DNA of 64,000 bases from Microvirga thermotolerans (GCF_009363855.1 NZ_CP045423.1:3750001-3814000), one strand, 5' to 3'; counted from the stretch's first letter, positions 52,451 through 63,995 are shown. A program made the numbers and translations. Notes: generated from the letters alone by a model not told the origin.

Positions 52451-54154
52451 TCACTTCTTGTCGGTGCGGGCCTTGAGGGCCGCGCCGAGGATGTCGCCGA
52501 GGGACGCGCCCGAGTCGGTCGAGCCGTACTGGGCCATGGCCTCCTTCTCCTCCGCGACCTCGAGGGCCTTGATGGAGAGGGTGACGCGGCGGGCCTTGCG
52601 GTCGAACTGGGTCACGCGGGCATCCACCTTCTCGCCGGCCGCGAAACGCTCGGGGCGCTGGTCGGCGCGGTCGCGCGCAAGCTCGCTGCGCTTGATGAAG
52701 GTGGTAAGGTCGGTGTCGACGATCTTCACCTCGATGCCGCCGTCCTTCACCTCGAGAACCTCGCAGGTGACGACCTGGCCCTTCTTGATCTCGCCGGCTT
52801 CCGCGAAGGGGTCGCCGCCGAGCTGCTTGATGCCCAGCGAGATGCGCTCCTTCTCGACGTCCACGTCGAGAACCTGGGCGCGCACCATGTCGCCCTTCTT
52901 GAACTCGTCGATGACCTGCTCGCCCGGACGGTTCCAGTCGAGGTCCGAGAGGTGCACCATGCCGTCCACGTCGTTCTCGAGGCCGATGAAGAGACCGAAC
53001 TCGGTCTTGTTCTTCACCTCGCCCTCGACGACGGAGCCGACCGGGTGCTTCTCGGCGAAGGCCTCCCACGGGTTCTGGAGCGTCTGCTTCAGGCCCAGCG
53101 AGATGCGGCGCTTCACCTGGTCGACCTCGAGGATCACGACCTCGACCTCCTGGGAGGTGGAGATGATCTTGCCGGGGTGGACGTTCTTCTTGGTCCAGGA
53201 CATCTCGGACACGTGGATCAGGCCTTCGATGCCCGGCTCCAGCTCCACGAACGCGCCGTAGTCGGTGATGTTCGTGACGCGGCCCTTCAGCTTGGCGCCG
53301 ACGGGGTAGCGGGCGGCGATGCCCTCCCACGGATCGGCGAGGAGCTGCTTGATGCCCAGGGAGATGCGGTGCGTGTCGTGGTTGATCTTGATGATCTTCA
53401 CCTTGACCGTCTGGCCGATGTTCACGACCTCGGACGGATGGTTCACGCGCCTCCACGCCATGTCGGTGACGTGCAGCAGGCCGTCGATGCCGCCGAGGTC
53501 GACGAACGCACCGTACTCGGTGATGTTCTTGACCACGCCGTCGATGACCTGACCCTCTTCGAGGTTGGCCACGAGCTCGGAGCGCTGCTCGGCGCGGCTC
53601 TCCTCGAGGACCGTGCGGCGCGACACGACGATGTTGCCGCGGCGGCGGTCCATCTTGAGGATCTGGAACGGCTGGGCCACGCCCATGAGCGGCGTGACGT
53701 CGCGCACCGGGCGGATGTCCACCTGGGAGCGCGGCAGGAAGGCCACGGCGCCGTCGAGATCGACGGTGTAGCCGCCCTTCACCTGGTTGAAGATGACGCC
53801 GTTGACGCGCTCGCCGGCCTCGAAGGCCTTCTCGAGCTTCACCCACGACTCCTCGCGGCGGGCCTTGTCGCGGGAAATGACGGCCTCGCCCAGCGCGTTC
53901 TCGATGCGCTCGACATAGACCTCGACCTCATCGCCGACGTTGATCGTCTGGTCGCGATTGGGGCCGGTGAATTCCTTCAAGGGCACGCGGCCCTCGGTCT
54001 TGGCGCCGATATCGATGACCGCGACGTCCTTTTCGATCGCGACCACCTTGCCCTTCACGACCGAGCCTTCGCTGATCTCGGAGGTGCGGAAGGATTCTTC
54101 GAGCAGGGCCGCGAAATCCTCACGGCTCGGCGCTTGCTGATATGCTGCGGACAT
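52451..54154 (-). CDS. rpsA: 30S ribosomal protein S1
   Basis: A 567-aa protein with six S1 (OB-fold) repeats, the mRNA-binding ribosomal protein. Repeat signatures seen in order: GSVVKGKVVAIEKDVAVIDIGA, GERVNGVIFNQVKGGYTVDL (given here as partial quotes: KGKVVAIEKDVAVIDIG; NGVIFNQVKGGYTVDL), GQVIDGVVKNITEYGAFVDL, GAKLKGRVTNITDYGAFVEL, GSVVEGEVKNKTEFGLFIGL and GQVVTCEVLEVKDGGIEVKI. RRISLGLKQ-type ends (HRISLGIKQL, KRRISLGLKQ, ERISLGIKQL) are conserved. The start ATG 54154 has a strong AGGAGA six bases upstream; an ATG at 54181 is not preferred. It has a terminator downstream. In most relatives cmk lies directly upstream; here an isomerase gene does. Confidence 0.97.
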   Translation of the reverse strand: MSAAYQQAPSREDFAALLEESFRTSEISEGSVVKGKVVAIEKDVAVIDIGAKTEGRVPLKEFTGPNRDQTINVGDEVEVYVERIENALGEAVISRDKARREESWVKLEKAFEAGERVNGVIFNQVKGGYTVDLDGAVAFLPRSQVDIRPVRDVTPLMGVAQPFQILKMDRRRGNIVVSRRTVLEESRAEQRSELVANLEEGQVIDGVVKNITEYGAFVDLGGIDGLLHVTDMAWRRVNHPSEVVNIGQTVKVKIIKINHDTHRISLGIKQLLADPWEGIAARYPVGAKLKGRVTNITDYGAFVELEPGIEGLIHVSEMSWTKKNVHPGKIISTSQEVEVVILEVDQVKRRISLGLKQTLQNPWEAFAEKHPVGSVVEGEVKNKTEFGLFIGLENDVDGMVHLSDLDWNRPGEQVIDEFKKGDMVRAQVLDVDVEKERISLGIKQLGGDPFAEAGEIKKGQVVTCEVLEVKDGGIEVKIVDTDLTTFIKRSELARDRADQRPERFAAGEKVDARVTQFDRKARRVTLSIKALEVAEEKEAMAQYGSTDSGASLGDILGAALKARTDKK

Positions 54155-54477
54155 AGGTTCTCCTGAATGGCCCTCGTTCAAGGGGGCGACGCCGGCGGCT
54201 CGTGTTACGGGTCGCTTTCAGCCGCCGCAGCCGTGGACGCCCCTCGAGGGCCGGGTCCACGACAAGCCGCTCCTCGGGGAGCGGGCCGGCGTATCGTCGA
54301 CGGATGAAAACGCATGATCCGCCAGGCCTCGGGAAGCGCAAAGAGGGCGCGCATGACGCACCCTGACCGTTCCGCAACCGCACAGCACCTGCCGGACGGT
54401 CCCTATGTACCGCCTTTCGGGCCCGTTCACAAGGGTTCCCGGCCCGGAAGGTCCGGAGCCTCCGGAATGCGGCCGGG
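54155..54477. promoter_or_regulatory. rpsA upstream region
   Basis: 323 bp between the isomerase stop and the rpsA start, both on the minus strand, holding the rpsA promoter and leader. A stable hairpin (GCTCCTCGGGGAGC) is at 54270-54283, inside a larger GC-rich fold (GCCGGCGTATCG... with CCGGGTCCACG). A hairpin without T-run (CCGGAG/CTCCGG) lies near 54455-54467, just after the isomerase. A purine-rich GATGAAAACGCATGATCC stretch near 54302 could be near the transcription start. Confidence 0.4.
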
Positions 54478-55104
54478 TCAGACCGGCCACTGGGAGCACC
54501 GGGCGCGCTCCACCGCCCAGGCGAGGGCCTGCTCCAGCCGGTCGTTGCCCCAGAACATCTCGCCGTCCTCCGCGAAGAAGGTGGGTGCGCCGAACACGCC
54601 CCGGGACAGGGCCTCCTCCCCCGCCCGGCGCAGGCGGGCCTTGTTGGCCTCCGTCCCGGCCTCGGCGAGCACCGCGTCGGGATTCTCGCCGAGGGAGGCG
54701 AGGATCTCGGCGAGGGTCGCGGGATCGCCGATGCTGCGGCCCTTGCCGAACTCCGCGGCGAAGACCGCCCGGCTGAAATCCGGCGTCCAGCCCCGGTCGA
54801 GCCCGACGAGGGCGACCCGCGCGGCGAGGAGGCTGTTCTGGGGAAACGGCTTGGGCCGGCAGAAGGGCAGCCGCAGGGCGGCCGCCTCCCGCTCCATGTC
54901 GCGCCACATGTAGCGGCCCTTGACGGGGTAGAGGTTGAAGGGGGAGTCGCTCAGCCCCTGCGCGCCAAGGATCGGCCCGAGCAGGAAGGGGCGCCACACG
55001 ACGGCGACGCCCGCCCGCCCCGCCGCGTCGTCGATGCGCATGGCGGAAAGGTAGGAATAGGTGGAGGCGAACTCGTACCAGAACTCGAGGGTCGGCCTTG
55101 GCAT
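54478..55104 (-). CDS. 2-hydroxychromene-2-carboxylate isomerase (DsbA/kappa-GST fold)
   Basis: A 208-aa thioredoxin-fold protein of the NahD/kappa-class group. EFWYEFASTYSYLSAMRID holds the conserved FxSTYSYL motif with the glutathione-activating Ser (residues 8-26). VVWRPFLLGPIL and GRYMWRDMEREAAALRLPF (kYxxxDxxRxAxxxGLPf) follow. GVFGAPTFFAEDGEMFWGNDRL is the C-terminal signature (cited here as GVFGAPTFF and MFWGNDRL). Family members isomerise chromene carboxylates in naphthalene degradation, but many paralogues in Rhizobiales work on unknown aromatics. It is upstream of rpsA on the same strand. Confidence 0.85.
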   Translation of the reverse strand: MPRPTLEFWYEFASTYSYLSAMRIDDAAGRAGVAVVWRPFLLGPILGAQGLSDSPFNLYPVKGRYMWRDMEREAAALRLPFCRPKPFPQNSLLAARVALVGLDRGWTPDFSRAVFAAEFGKGRSIGDPATLAEILASLGENPDAVLAEAGTEANKARLRRAGEEALSRGVFGAPTFFAEDGEMFWGNDRLEQALAWAVERARCSQWPV

Positions 55105-55354
55105 GGCTGGGGCTCAGCGGTCGTCGGACGGTTTCGGGCGAGGCCGGCCGCCTTCCCCCGGGCCGGCCATGCCGCGGGAGCATCCCTAATCCATCGGAGC
55201 CCCGCGAGGCAGCGGCGTCCCTTCCGGTCGGGAATGCTCTGGACGCATGGCGGCGAAGGCCCGGCAGGACGCGCCCGGCCGGAGAAATCCCCGTTGCGCC
55301 GCCCAAGCTTCCGTTCTAAGTCGCGCAGGTCCCTCGTTTCTTGGAATTCCTGCC

Positions 55355-56587
55355 ATGGCTGACAAGCGTGTGAACAAGGTCGTGCTCGCCTATTCCGGCG
55401 GCCTCGACACCTCCATCATCCTCAAGTGGCTGCAGACCACCTATGGCTGCGAGGTGGTGACCTTCACCGCCGATCTCGGCCAGGGCGAGGAGCTGGAGCC
55501 CGCCCGCAGGAAGGCCGAGCTTCTCGGCATCAAGCCGGAGAACATCTTCATCGAGGACCTGCGCGACGAGTTCGTGCGCGACTACGTGTTTCCCATGTTC
55601 CGGGCGAACGCCCAGTATGAGGGCCTGTATCTCCTCGGCACCTCCATCGCCCGGCCGCTGATCGCCAAGAAGCAGATCGAGATCGCCGAGAAGGTCGGCG
55701 CCGACGCGGTGGCGCACGGGGCCACCGGCAAGGGCAACGACCAGGTGCGTTTCGAGCTGTCCTACTACGCCCTCAAGCCCGACGTGACCGTGATCGCCCC
55801 CTGGCGCGAGTGGAACCTGACCTCCCGCACCAGGCTCATCGAGTTCGCGGAGCAGCACCAGATCCCGATCGCCAAGGACAAGCGCGGCGAGGCCCCGTTC
55901 TCGGTGGACGCCAACCTCCTGCACGCCTCCTCCGAGGGCAAGGTGCTGGAGGATCCGGCCGCCGAGGTGCCGGACTACGTCTATTCGCGCACCAACGATC
56001 CCGAATCCGCCCCCGACACGCCGACCGTCATCTCCATCGCCTTCGAGAAGGGCGACCCGGTCGCCATCGACGGGCAGCGCATGGGCCCGGCGGCGCTCCT
56101 GGCGAAGCTCAACGAGCTGGGGCGCATCAACGGCATCGGCCGCCTCGACCTGGTGGAGAACCGCTTCGTCGGCATGAAGAGCCGCGGCATGTACGAGACC
56201 CCCGGCGGCACCATCCTGCTGCTCGCCCATCGCGGCATCGAGTCGATCACCCTCGACCGCGGCGCGGCTCACCTGAAGGACGAGCTGATGCCGAAATACG
56301 CGGAGCTGATCTACAACGGCTTCTGGTTCTCGCCGGAGCGCGAGATGCTCCAGGCGCTGATCGACCGGTCCCAGGAATTCGTCACGGGCGAGGTCCGGCT
56401 CAAGCTCTACAAGGGCGGCGTGTACGTGATCGGCCGCGAGAGCCCCTACTCCCTCTACGACCAGGAGCTCGTGACCTTCGAGGAGGGCGCGGTCGCCTAC
56501 GACCACCGCGACGCCGCCGGCTTCATCAAGCTCAACGCCCTCCGCCTGCGCACGCTGGCCCAGCGCAAGAAGAAGCTGGGGCTGTAA
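55355..56587 (+). CDS. argG: Argininosuccinate synthase
   Basis: A 410-aa enzyme that joins citrulline and aspartate with ATP in arginine synthesis. The ATP loop is [19 protein letters not shown] (residues 9-27). [31 protein letters not shown] and [20 protein letters not shown] (shown in part), and the C-terminal [22 protein letters not shown] (shown in part) are conserved. Its start ATG 55355 follows 250 bp of upstream region divergent from the isomerase gene. It is monocistronic with a strong terminator. Confidence 0.97.
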   Translation: MADKRVNKVVLAYSGGLDTSIILKWLQTTYGCEVVTFTADLGQGEELEPARRKAELLGIKPENIFIEDLRDEFVRDYVFPMFRANAQYEGLYLLGTSIARPLIAKKQIEIAEKVGADAVAHGATGKGNDQVRFELSYYALKPDVTVIAPWREWNLTSRTRLIEFAEQHQIPIAKDKRGEAPFSVDANLLHASSEGKVLEDPAAEVPDYVYSRTNDPESAPDTPTVISIAFEKGDPVAIDGQRMGPAALLAKLNELGRINGIGRLDLVENRFVGMKSRGMYETPGGTILLLAHRGIESITLDRGAAHLKDELMPKYAELIYNGFWFSPEREMLQALIDRSQEFVTGEVRLKLYKGGVYVIGRESPYSLYDQELVTFEEGAVAYDHRDAAGFIKLNALRLRTLAQRKKKLGL

Positions 56588-56624
56588 GGCGGCAGGGCCG
56601 CCTTCAGGAGACCCACCCTCCGAC

Positions 56625-56656
56625 GGCCGCTCTCTCCCGCGAGAGCGGCCTTTTTT
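56625..56656 (+). terminator. Rho-independent terminator after argG
   Basis: Stem GGCCGCTCTC / GAGAGCGGCC with a short loop, followed by T6, about 40 bp after the argG stop. Confidence 0.88.
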
Positions 56657-56796
56657 GCAGGCCGAAGGCGCGGACCGGCTTCTCGGAAGCGGGCTCATCA
56701 GGCCCACGCCCGTGAAGCCTGCCGCGCCGTTGGCCTGCCCCTCCCCAACCGCGCCCGGAATTCCTACCTTGAGGGTCGACACCCGCGGAGAGCCTC

Positions 56797-57906
56797 ATGG
56801 TCTGGTCGATTCCCGTGGCGCGCATCGCCGGAACGGCGGTGCGCATCCATGTGACGTTCCTGCTGTTCCTGGTCTGGATCGGCGCCTCCTACTGGCGCAT
56901 GGGCGGGCGCGAGGCGGCGGTCGAGGGCGTGCTGTTCATGGTGCTGCTCTTCGCCTGCGTGCTGGCGCACGAGTTCGGGCACATCCTCGCCGCCCGGCGC
57001 TTCGGCATCCGCACGCCGGAAGTGACCCTCTGGCCCATCGGCGGCATCGCCAGCCTGGAGCGCCTTCCCTCCAAACCGAGGGAGGAGCTCATCGTCGCCG
57101 TCGCGGGCCCGGCGGTGAACGTGGCGATCGCCGCCCTCATCGTCCTCGCCCTCGGCATCGGCCTCGGCGACGCCGCCACGGCGGCCATGGACGATCCCCG
57201 CACGAGCCTGCTCGCCCGGCTTGCCGGCGCCAACATCTTCCTCGTCGTGTTCAACCTGCTCCCGGCCTTCCCCATGGACGGCGGGCGGGTCCTGCGCGCG
57301 CTCCTCGCCATGCGGATGGGCAGCCTGGAGGCGACCCGCGTCGCGGCCCGCATCGGCCAGGGGGCGGCCTTCGTCTTCGCCCTCGTCGGCCTGTTCACGA
57401 ACCCGATGCTGATCGTCATCGGCCTGTTCGTCTATCTCGCCGCCACGGCGGAGGCCCAGGACATGGCGTTCCGCGACGCGACCCGCGGCCTGCCGGTCCA
57501 CGCGGTCATGATCCGCTCCCTCGAGACGCTGCCCACCTCCGCCACCCTGGACGACGCGGTCGACCTGATGCTGCGCACCTCGCAGAAGGAGTTTCCCGTG
57601 GTGGACGGGGCGCGGGCGCCGCGCGGGCTCCTCACCCGCGAGAACCTGATCCAGGCCCTGCACGCGGGCGGGGCGGCGACGCCGGTGCTGGAGGCGATGA
57701 CCCGGGAGGTGCCCGCGGTCGGCGACGCCGAGCCCTTCGACGCCGCCCTCGCCGTGCTGACGCGGACCCGGGCTCCCGCCCTGTTCGTCCTCGACGGGGA
57801 CGGCCACCTCGCGGGGCTCGTGACCCTGGAGAACATTGGCGAGATGATGATGGTGCGCAGCGTCCGCCCGGACTGGCGCTTCCGCAGCGGGAAATCCTTC
57901 GCCTGA
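56797..57906 (+). CDS. Site-2 protease family metalloprotease with CBS domains
   Basis: A 369-aa membrane protease of family M50B. The first zinc motif is CVLAHEFGHILAARRFGI (HExxH, about residues 54-58) and the second metal ligand is in LLPAFPMDGGRVLRALLA (about 160). Five to six TM segments span residues 18-225. Residues about 230-360 form a CBS-domain pair (PVHAVMIRSLETLPTSATL, split as PVHAVMIRS and LPTSATL; and TPVLEAMTREVPAV), likely binding an adenine nucleotide. The architecture SREBP-like protease plus CBS matches archaeal and bacterial MjS2P-type proteins. The substrate is unknown; family members cut membrane-bound regulators. Confidence 0.9.
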   Translation: MVWSIPVARIAGTAVRIHVTFLLFLVWIGASYWRMGGREAAVEGVLFMVLLFACVLAHEFGHILAARRFGIRTPEVTLWPIGGIASLERLPSKPREELIVAVAGPAVNVAIAALIVLALGIGLGDAATAAMDDPRTSLLARLAGANIFLVVFNLLPAFPMDGGRVLRALLAMRMGSLEATRVAARIGQGAAFVFALVGLFTNPMLIVIGLFVYLAATAEAQDMAFRDATRGLPVHAVMIRSLETLPTSATLDDAVDLMLRTSQKEFPVVDGARAPRGLLTRENLIQALHAGGAATPVLEAMTREVPAVGDAEPFDAALAVLTRTRAPALFVLDGDGHLAGLVTLENIGEMMMVRSVRPDWRFRSGKSFA

Positions 57907-58162
57907 GCCGGCCGGCGGGAAAAGCCCGCCGCAACCTTGGCCTTCCCCTCGCGGGGTTGGAAAATGCGGGTCCGCAACCCATATCGGAGCAGCCGTCATG
58001 GAACGGTCGCAGGAGGGTGGGCCTTATTAATCCGGCCCGCCCTATTGCCGGTTTGCGCGCATCGGGATAATGCAGCGCAATCATATTCCGCCCGGTTCGA
58101 GCCAGGGGCGCGGCCAAGCTTGGCCCGCGGACCGGGCCGTTTTGCTTTGAAAGACCTGCCTC
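57907..58162. other. Gap between site-2 protease and typA
   Basis: 256 bp without a gene. GGCGGG-AAAAG-CCCGCC near 57915-57931 could form a hairpin after the protease gene. GGCCCG/CGGGCC with a following GTTTTG at 58122-58143 is a possible weak terminator or leader hairpin ahead of typA. The typA promoter presumably lies near the AT-rich TAATGCAGCGCAATCATATT (about 58067-58086). Confidence 0.4.
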
Positions 58163-59992
<1,830 letters not shown>

Positions 59993-60015
59993 GCCGGCGA
60001 AAGCCCGCGCTCCTG

Positions 60016-60041
60016 AAAAGCCGCCCTCGGGCGGCTTTTTT
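60016..60041. terminator. Rho-independent terminator between typA and MFS gene
   Basis: Stem AAAAGCCGCC / GGCGGCTTTT with loop CTCG serves the plus-strand typA. Its A-run gives a T-run on the minus strand, so it probably also ends the convergent MFS gene. Confidence 0.85.
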
Positions 60042-61291
60042 CATGATCCGGCCGGCCCGGCCACGGGATCCGGCAGGGCCTCGAGCCTCGCCACCGGCGA
60101 GGCGAGGATGACGAGGAGCTGCACGACGAAACCCGCCGCCGCGACCGCAATGCAGGCCTCCGGCCCGTAGGCCGCGCCGATGGCCGCGCCCGCGGCGGCC
60201 CCGATGGGCCGGGCGCCCGCCGTCGCGGTCATCACCAGGGCCGAGACGCGGCCCAGGAGGGAGACCGGCGTCACGGTCTGGCGCAGGGTGGTCTGGCCGA
60301 TCGTCCACAGGATGGGGCCTGCGCCGAACAGGAAGAACGAGAAGGCCGCGAGCGCCCCGGCCGGCACCCAGAGGGTCGCGGCCATGGCGAAGGCGGCCGC
60401 CACCGAGACGATGGGGCCCACGAGGATGGCGGCCCCGAAGGTGAGGCGGCCCACGAGGCGCGGCGCCGCGAGGGCGCCCGCGATCATTCCGATCCCGTAG
60501 GTGGCCAGCGAGGTGCCGATGCCCGCCGCATCGAGGCCGAGGACCCGCGCCGCGTAGGGGACATAGGCCGCCTGGAGCACGAACCAGGCGAGGTTCCAGG
60601 CGACCGCGGTCAGCAGGATCGGCCGGAGGTAGGGATGTCTCCAGGCGAAGGCGGCCCCCTCCTTCAGGTCCTGCCGGAGACGGCGCCGGGCCGCGGGAGC
60701 GACCGGGGTCTCCGGGACCCGGACCAGGAGCAGAACGGCGAGCGCCGACAGGGCGGCCGCCAGCACGAAGGTCGGCGAGGCTCCGAGGAAGCCGACGAGG
60801 CTCCCCGCCAGGGCCGGGCCCGCCGCATAGGCGATGCTGCGGGCCAGTTCGAGCTGCCCGTTCGCCTTCGCGAGCAGGCTCCGCCCGACGAGGGAGGGGA
60901 CGAGGGCCGGCGCGGCGACGCTGAAGACCACCGTTCCCGTCGCCGCCGCGAAGCCGAGGGCCGCCAGGGTCGGAATCGAGAGCCATCCTGCCGCCGCAAG
61001 GAGCGGCAGGGCCAGCAGGGCGAGGACCCGGAGCCCCTCCGCGGCGGCCATCAGCGTCCGGCGCGGCAGCCGGTCGGCCAGGATACCGGCGGGAAACGAC
61101 AGGAGAAGGAACGGGAGGGTCTGAACGACGGCGAGAAGCCCGGTCTCGCCGGGACCGGCGCCGAGGGCGAGGACGGCGATGAGCGGGGCAGCGGCGAGCC
61201 CGATCTGCTCGGCCGACTGTGCGGCGAGGTTGGACCGGGCGAGGAAGCGGAACGAGGGCGGCAGGGGGTTCGGCATGGGAGCATCCGGCAC
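60041..61291 (-). CDS. MFS exporter (MFS_3 / EntS-like)
   Basis: A 416-aa membrane transporter of the MFS_3 group with 12 predicted hydrophobic segments. Conserved pieces are QSAEQIGLAAAPLIAVLAL in TM1, FPAGILADRLPRRTLMAAAE (the motif A loop GxLADRxxRR), ARSIAYAAGPALAGSLVGFL (TM5) and GPILWTIGQTTLRQTVTP with GRVSALVMTATAGARPIGAA (MFS_3 signature regions). Such proteins export siderophores, macrolides or other drugs, but no ligand is known here. The start may be ATG 61291 or ATG 61276. It lies downstream of a small-protein operon with 84 bp between. Confidence 0.85.
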   Translation of the reverse strand: MPDAPMPNPLPPSFRFLARSNLAAQSAEQIGLAAAPLIAVLALGAGPGETGLLAVVQTLPFLLLSFPAGILADRLPRRTLMAAAEGLRVLALLALPLLAAAGWLSIPTLAALGFAAATGTVVFSVAAPALVPSLVGRSLLAKANGQLELARSIAYAAGPALAGSLVGFLGASPTFVLAAALSALAVLLLVRVPETPVAPAARRRLRQDLKEGAAFAWRHPYLRPILLTAVAWNLAWFVLQAAYVPYAARVLGLDAAGIGTSLATYGIGMIAGALAAPRLVGRLTFGAAILVGPIVSVAAAFAMAATLWVPAGALAAFSFFLFGAGPILWTIGQTTLRQTVTPVSLLGRVSALVMTATAGARPIGAAAGAAIGAAYGPEACIAVAAAGFVVQLLVILASPVARLEALPDPVAGPAGS

Positions 61292-61375
61292 TTGGATCTT
61301 GCAGATCTTGCCGTGTCCCTATGCGCCGCGCCTCGGGCGCCGCCCACCCGTTTCCTGCGGCGGCGGGCCGAAGCC

Positions 61376-61552
61376 TCAGCCCTCGGCCTTGTCCCCCTGT
61401 CCCTTCTTCGCGCCCGCGCCCGACGGGTTCGTCGAATCCTCGCCCTTGCCCGCGGGGTCCGTGCGGCCCTGGGGCGTCAGGCGCGGGCCGTCGATGTCCT
61501 TGGCGGATGCGGTGCCGGAGCGCTCGCTCCGTTTCGTCCTGTCGGTGCTCAT
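61376..61552 (-). CDS. Small hydrophilic protein of unknown function (58 aa)
   Basis: A 58-aa, highly charged, Gly/Lys/Asp-rich peptide (starting MSTDRTKRSERSGTASAKDI, ending KKGQGDKAEG). No hydrophobic core, Cys or known motif. GGCCCC precedes the ATG; ribosome-site support is weaker than for the three upstream genes. It is the last gene of a set of four spaced exactly 18 bp apart on the minus strand. Composition is typical of disordered, stress-associated proteins, which is inference. Confidence 0.6.
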   Translation of the reverse strand: MSTDRTKRSERSGTASAKDIDGPRLTPQGRTDPAGKGEDSTNPSGAGAKKGQGDKAEG

Positions 61553-61570
61553 GGGGCCTGCCTCGTCCTG

Positions 61571-61777
61571 TCAGGTGGGACCGCCGCCTCCGGCGGGATC
61601 GCTTCGGGGCCCGCCCGGGACCCCGTTGGAAACGACCGTATCCGTGTCGTTCTCCGCAGCGCCGCCGAGGTCGAAGCCCGGGCGGTCTTCCGATCCGGGC
61701 CGGGGATTGCGGGCCGCCGCGTTCGGGTCCGGCCGCTCGGTGGGAACGCGCGGCTCAGCCTTGTCCTTGTCCGTCAT
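61571..61777 (-). CDS. Small hydrophilic protein of unknown function (68 aa)
   Basis: A 68-aa acidic, Pro/Gly/Asp-rich protein (starting MTDKDKAEPRVPTERPDPN, ending RSDPAGGGGPT), predicted disordered, without signal peptide or membrane segment. The start has a strong GAGGAGA ribosome site. It is third in the four-gene operon. I recognise no family. Confidence 0.65.
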   Translation of the reverse strand: MTDKDKAEPRVPTERPDPNAAARNPRPGSEDRPGFDLGGAAENDTDTVVSNGVPGGPRSDPAGGGGPT

Positions 61778-61795
61778 CGTCGTCTCCTCGCCCCT

Positions 61796-62035
61796 CTACC
61801 CGGTCACCGATTCCGTGCCCTCGCCGTTGCCGGGCGGTGTGAGGGTGCCGGTCCCCGGCGTGGCGTCGGGATTGGTCAGCGAAGGGTCGGCATGGGGCCC
61901 GGCGGAAGGGATCTTCCGCTTGGCCGCCTTCTCGCCGGACGGCCGCTCGGCCCCGGGCCTGCGTTCCGCTTCGGATCCCTGCCGGCCGTCCTGCGCCGGG
62001 TCGTTGGAGTGGTTGCCGTAGCCTGCATAGCCCAT
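61796..62035 (-). CDS. Small hydrophilic protein of unknown function (79 aa)
   Basis: A 79-aa protein beginning MGYAGYGNHSNDPAQDGRQG and rich in Gly, Pro, Glu and Lys, with a short Lys/Arg cluster (EKAAKRKIP). It lacks any hydrophobic segment and is probably disordered. A good AGGAGGCG ribosome site precedes the ATG. It is second in the operon. I recognise no family. Confidence 0.65.
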   Translation of the reverse strand: MGYAGYGNHSNDPAQDGRQGSEAERRPGAERPSGEKAAKRKIPSAGPHADPSLTNPDATPGTGTLTPPGNGEGTESVTG

Positions 62036-62053
62036 GGTCGCCTCCTGCCCGTT

Positions 62054-62602
62054 TCAGGTGCCGTTGCGCTTGACGGACCCGGTCGGCGCACCGCCCGTGG
62101 AGCCCCCGCCGGTGCCGATGGATCCGGCCGAGGCGCCGGGCCCGCCGCCGGGGACCGTGCCGCCCGGCTGAAGGGACGAGGCGATTCCGCCGGGATTCCG
62201 GGGCGTGTGGGTCGTCGGGGTGGGAGCCTTGTCCGGACCGGCCTCGGCCCGGCCGGAACGCTCGCTGCCGGTCGCGGCCGTCGCCCGGGCGATGGCCTCC
62301 GCGGTCGCGTCGCGATCGGCTGGGGAGAGGCTGGCGTCGCTCAGGTGCCGCGTGGTCTCCGGCGTCTCCGCCGCCGTGAGGTCGCTGTGGTTGTCTGCCT
62401 TGCCGCCCGCGCCCACCATGGCGTTCCGGTAATTGTTGGCCTCGCCGCCGGGTTCGTCCCAGACGCGGCGCAGGCTCGCATTGGCCTCGGGGCCGCTGTC
62501 GCGGTTGGGATCGACGGGTGTACCGGCTCCGCCGCGCTGCTCGTTGCGGATCTGGTCCGCCGTCCGGTCGTGCAGGGAATGGGGAGCCTTCCGATCCGCC
62601 AT
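62054..62602 (-). CDS. Hydrophilic Gly/Thr-rich protein of unknown function (182 aa)
   Basis: A 182-aa protein. The N-terminal part is charged and Asn/Asp-rich (HDRTADQIRNEQRGG; NNYRNAMVGAGGKADNHSD), the middle is helical (SLSPADRDATAEAIARATAA), and the C-terminus is Gly/Ser/Thr/Pro-rich (GASAGSIGTGGGSTGG). No signal peptide or TM segment. AAGGAG is placed nine bases before ATG 62602; an extended frame to 62764 would run through the cysK terminator. It heads the four-gene set, so the set is probably transcribed from a promoter in 62603-62697. I recognise no family. Confidence 0.65.
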   Translation of the reverse strand: MADRKAPHSLHDRTADQIRNEQRGGAGTPVDPNRDSGPEANASLRRVWDEPGGEANNYRNAMVGAGGKADNHSDLTAAETPETTRHLSDASLSPADRDATAEAIARATAATGSERSGRAEAGPDKAPTPTTHTPRNPGGIASSLQPGGTVPGGGPGASAGSIGTGGGSTGGAPTGSVKRNGT

Positions 62603-62697
62603 GACGAACTCCTTGAAATATCGCTTGAACAATTCGTGTCGGAACAAGGAGAACCCGGCGGGCCAAGGGAAGTTCTGGCCACGCTTCGCGCCTTTCG

Positions 62698-62731
62698 AAA
62701 AAAGAAGGGGCGGCCCCGCGGCCGCCCCTTC
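62698..62731 (-). terminator. Rho-independent terminator after cysK
   Basis: On the minus strand, stem GAAGGGGCGGCC / GGCCGCCCCTTC with a four-base loop is followed by T6, 30 bp after the cysK stop. Confidence 0.9.
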
Positions 62732-62760
62732 GCAAGCATCCGCCGTCGCGGCGGGACGGT

Positions 62761-63723
<963 letters not shown>

Positions 63724-63786
63724 GGAACTCTCCTTGTGTCTGAACGAGGTCTAGCTTATTTAACGTCCAATGTCGATGAACTCGTT

Positions 63787-63792
63787 ATTATA
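63787..63792 (-). promoter_or_regulatory. TATAAT -10 box upstream of cysK
   Basis: A perfect TATAAT on the minus strand, 64 bases before the cysK start and within an AT-rich patch. No good -35 hexamer lies 16-18 bp further upstream, so it may need an activator, or the box may be fortuitous. Confidence 0.35.
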
Positions 63793-63797
63793 CGGAT

Positions 63798-63995
63798 TCA
63801 TATCGTGAAATCTGCGGGCGTCGCCTGCTCCACCTCCGTCTCGGACTGCGCTTCGTTGCAGAGATCCTCCACCGTGACCCGGTCGAGTTCGGCAAGAAAG
63901 GCATCGATGCCTTTCCGCACCAGAGGCTCCACCACGGACTCCGCGAGGCGGGACTCCGGAAGCGGGGAGCCGCCCTCGTCCTCGTAGGCGGTCAT
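63798..63995 (-). CDS. Hypothetical acidic protein at the window edge (65 aa)
   Basis: 65 residues, from ATG 63995 five bases from the right edge, ending TEVEQATPADFTI. The composition is acidic (about 14 Glu/Asp), with a helical middle (LVRKGIDAFLAELDRVTVED). No ribosome site can be seen because the upstream DNA is outside the window, and a longer protein may begin beyond it. No family is recognised. It is upstream of cysK on the same strand. Confidence 0.5.
   Translation of the reverse strand: MTAYEDEGGSPLPESRLAESVVEPLVRKGIDAFLAELDRVTVEDLCNEAQSETEVEQATPADFTI

Noticed and set aside
58085..58115. A tRNA-like GGTTCGAGCC before typA
   Set aside because: Only a T-loop-like word is present; flanks do not fold into a cloverleaf.
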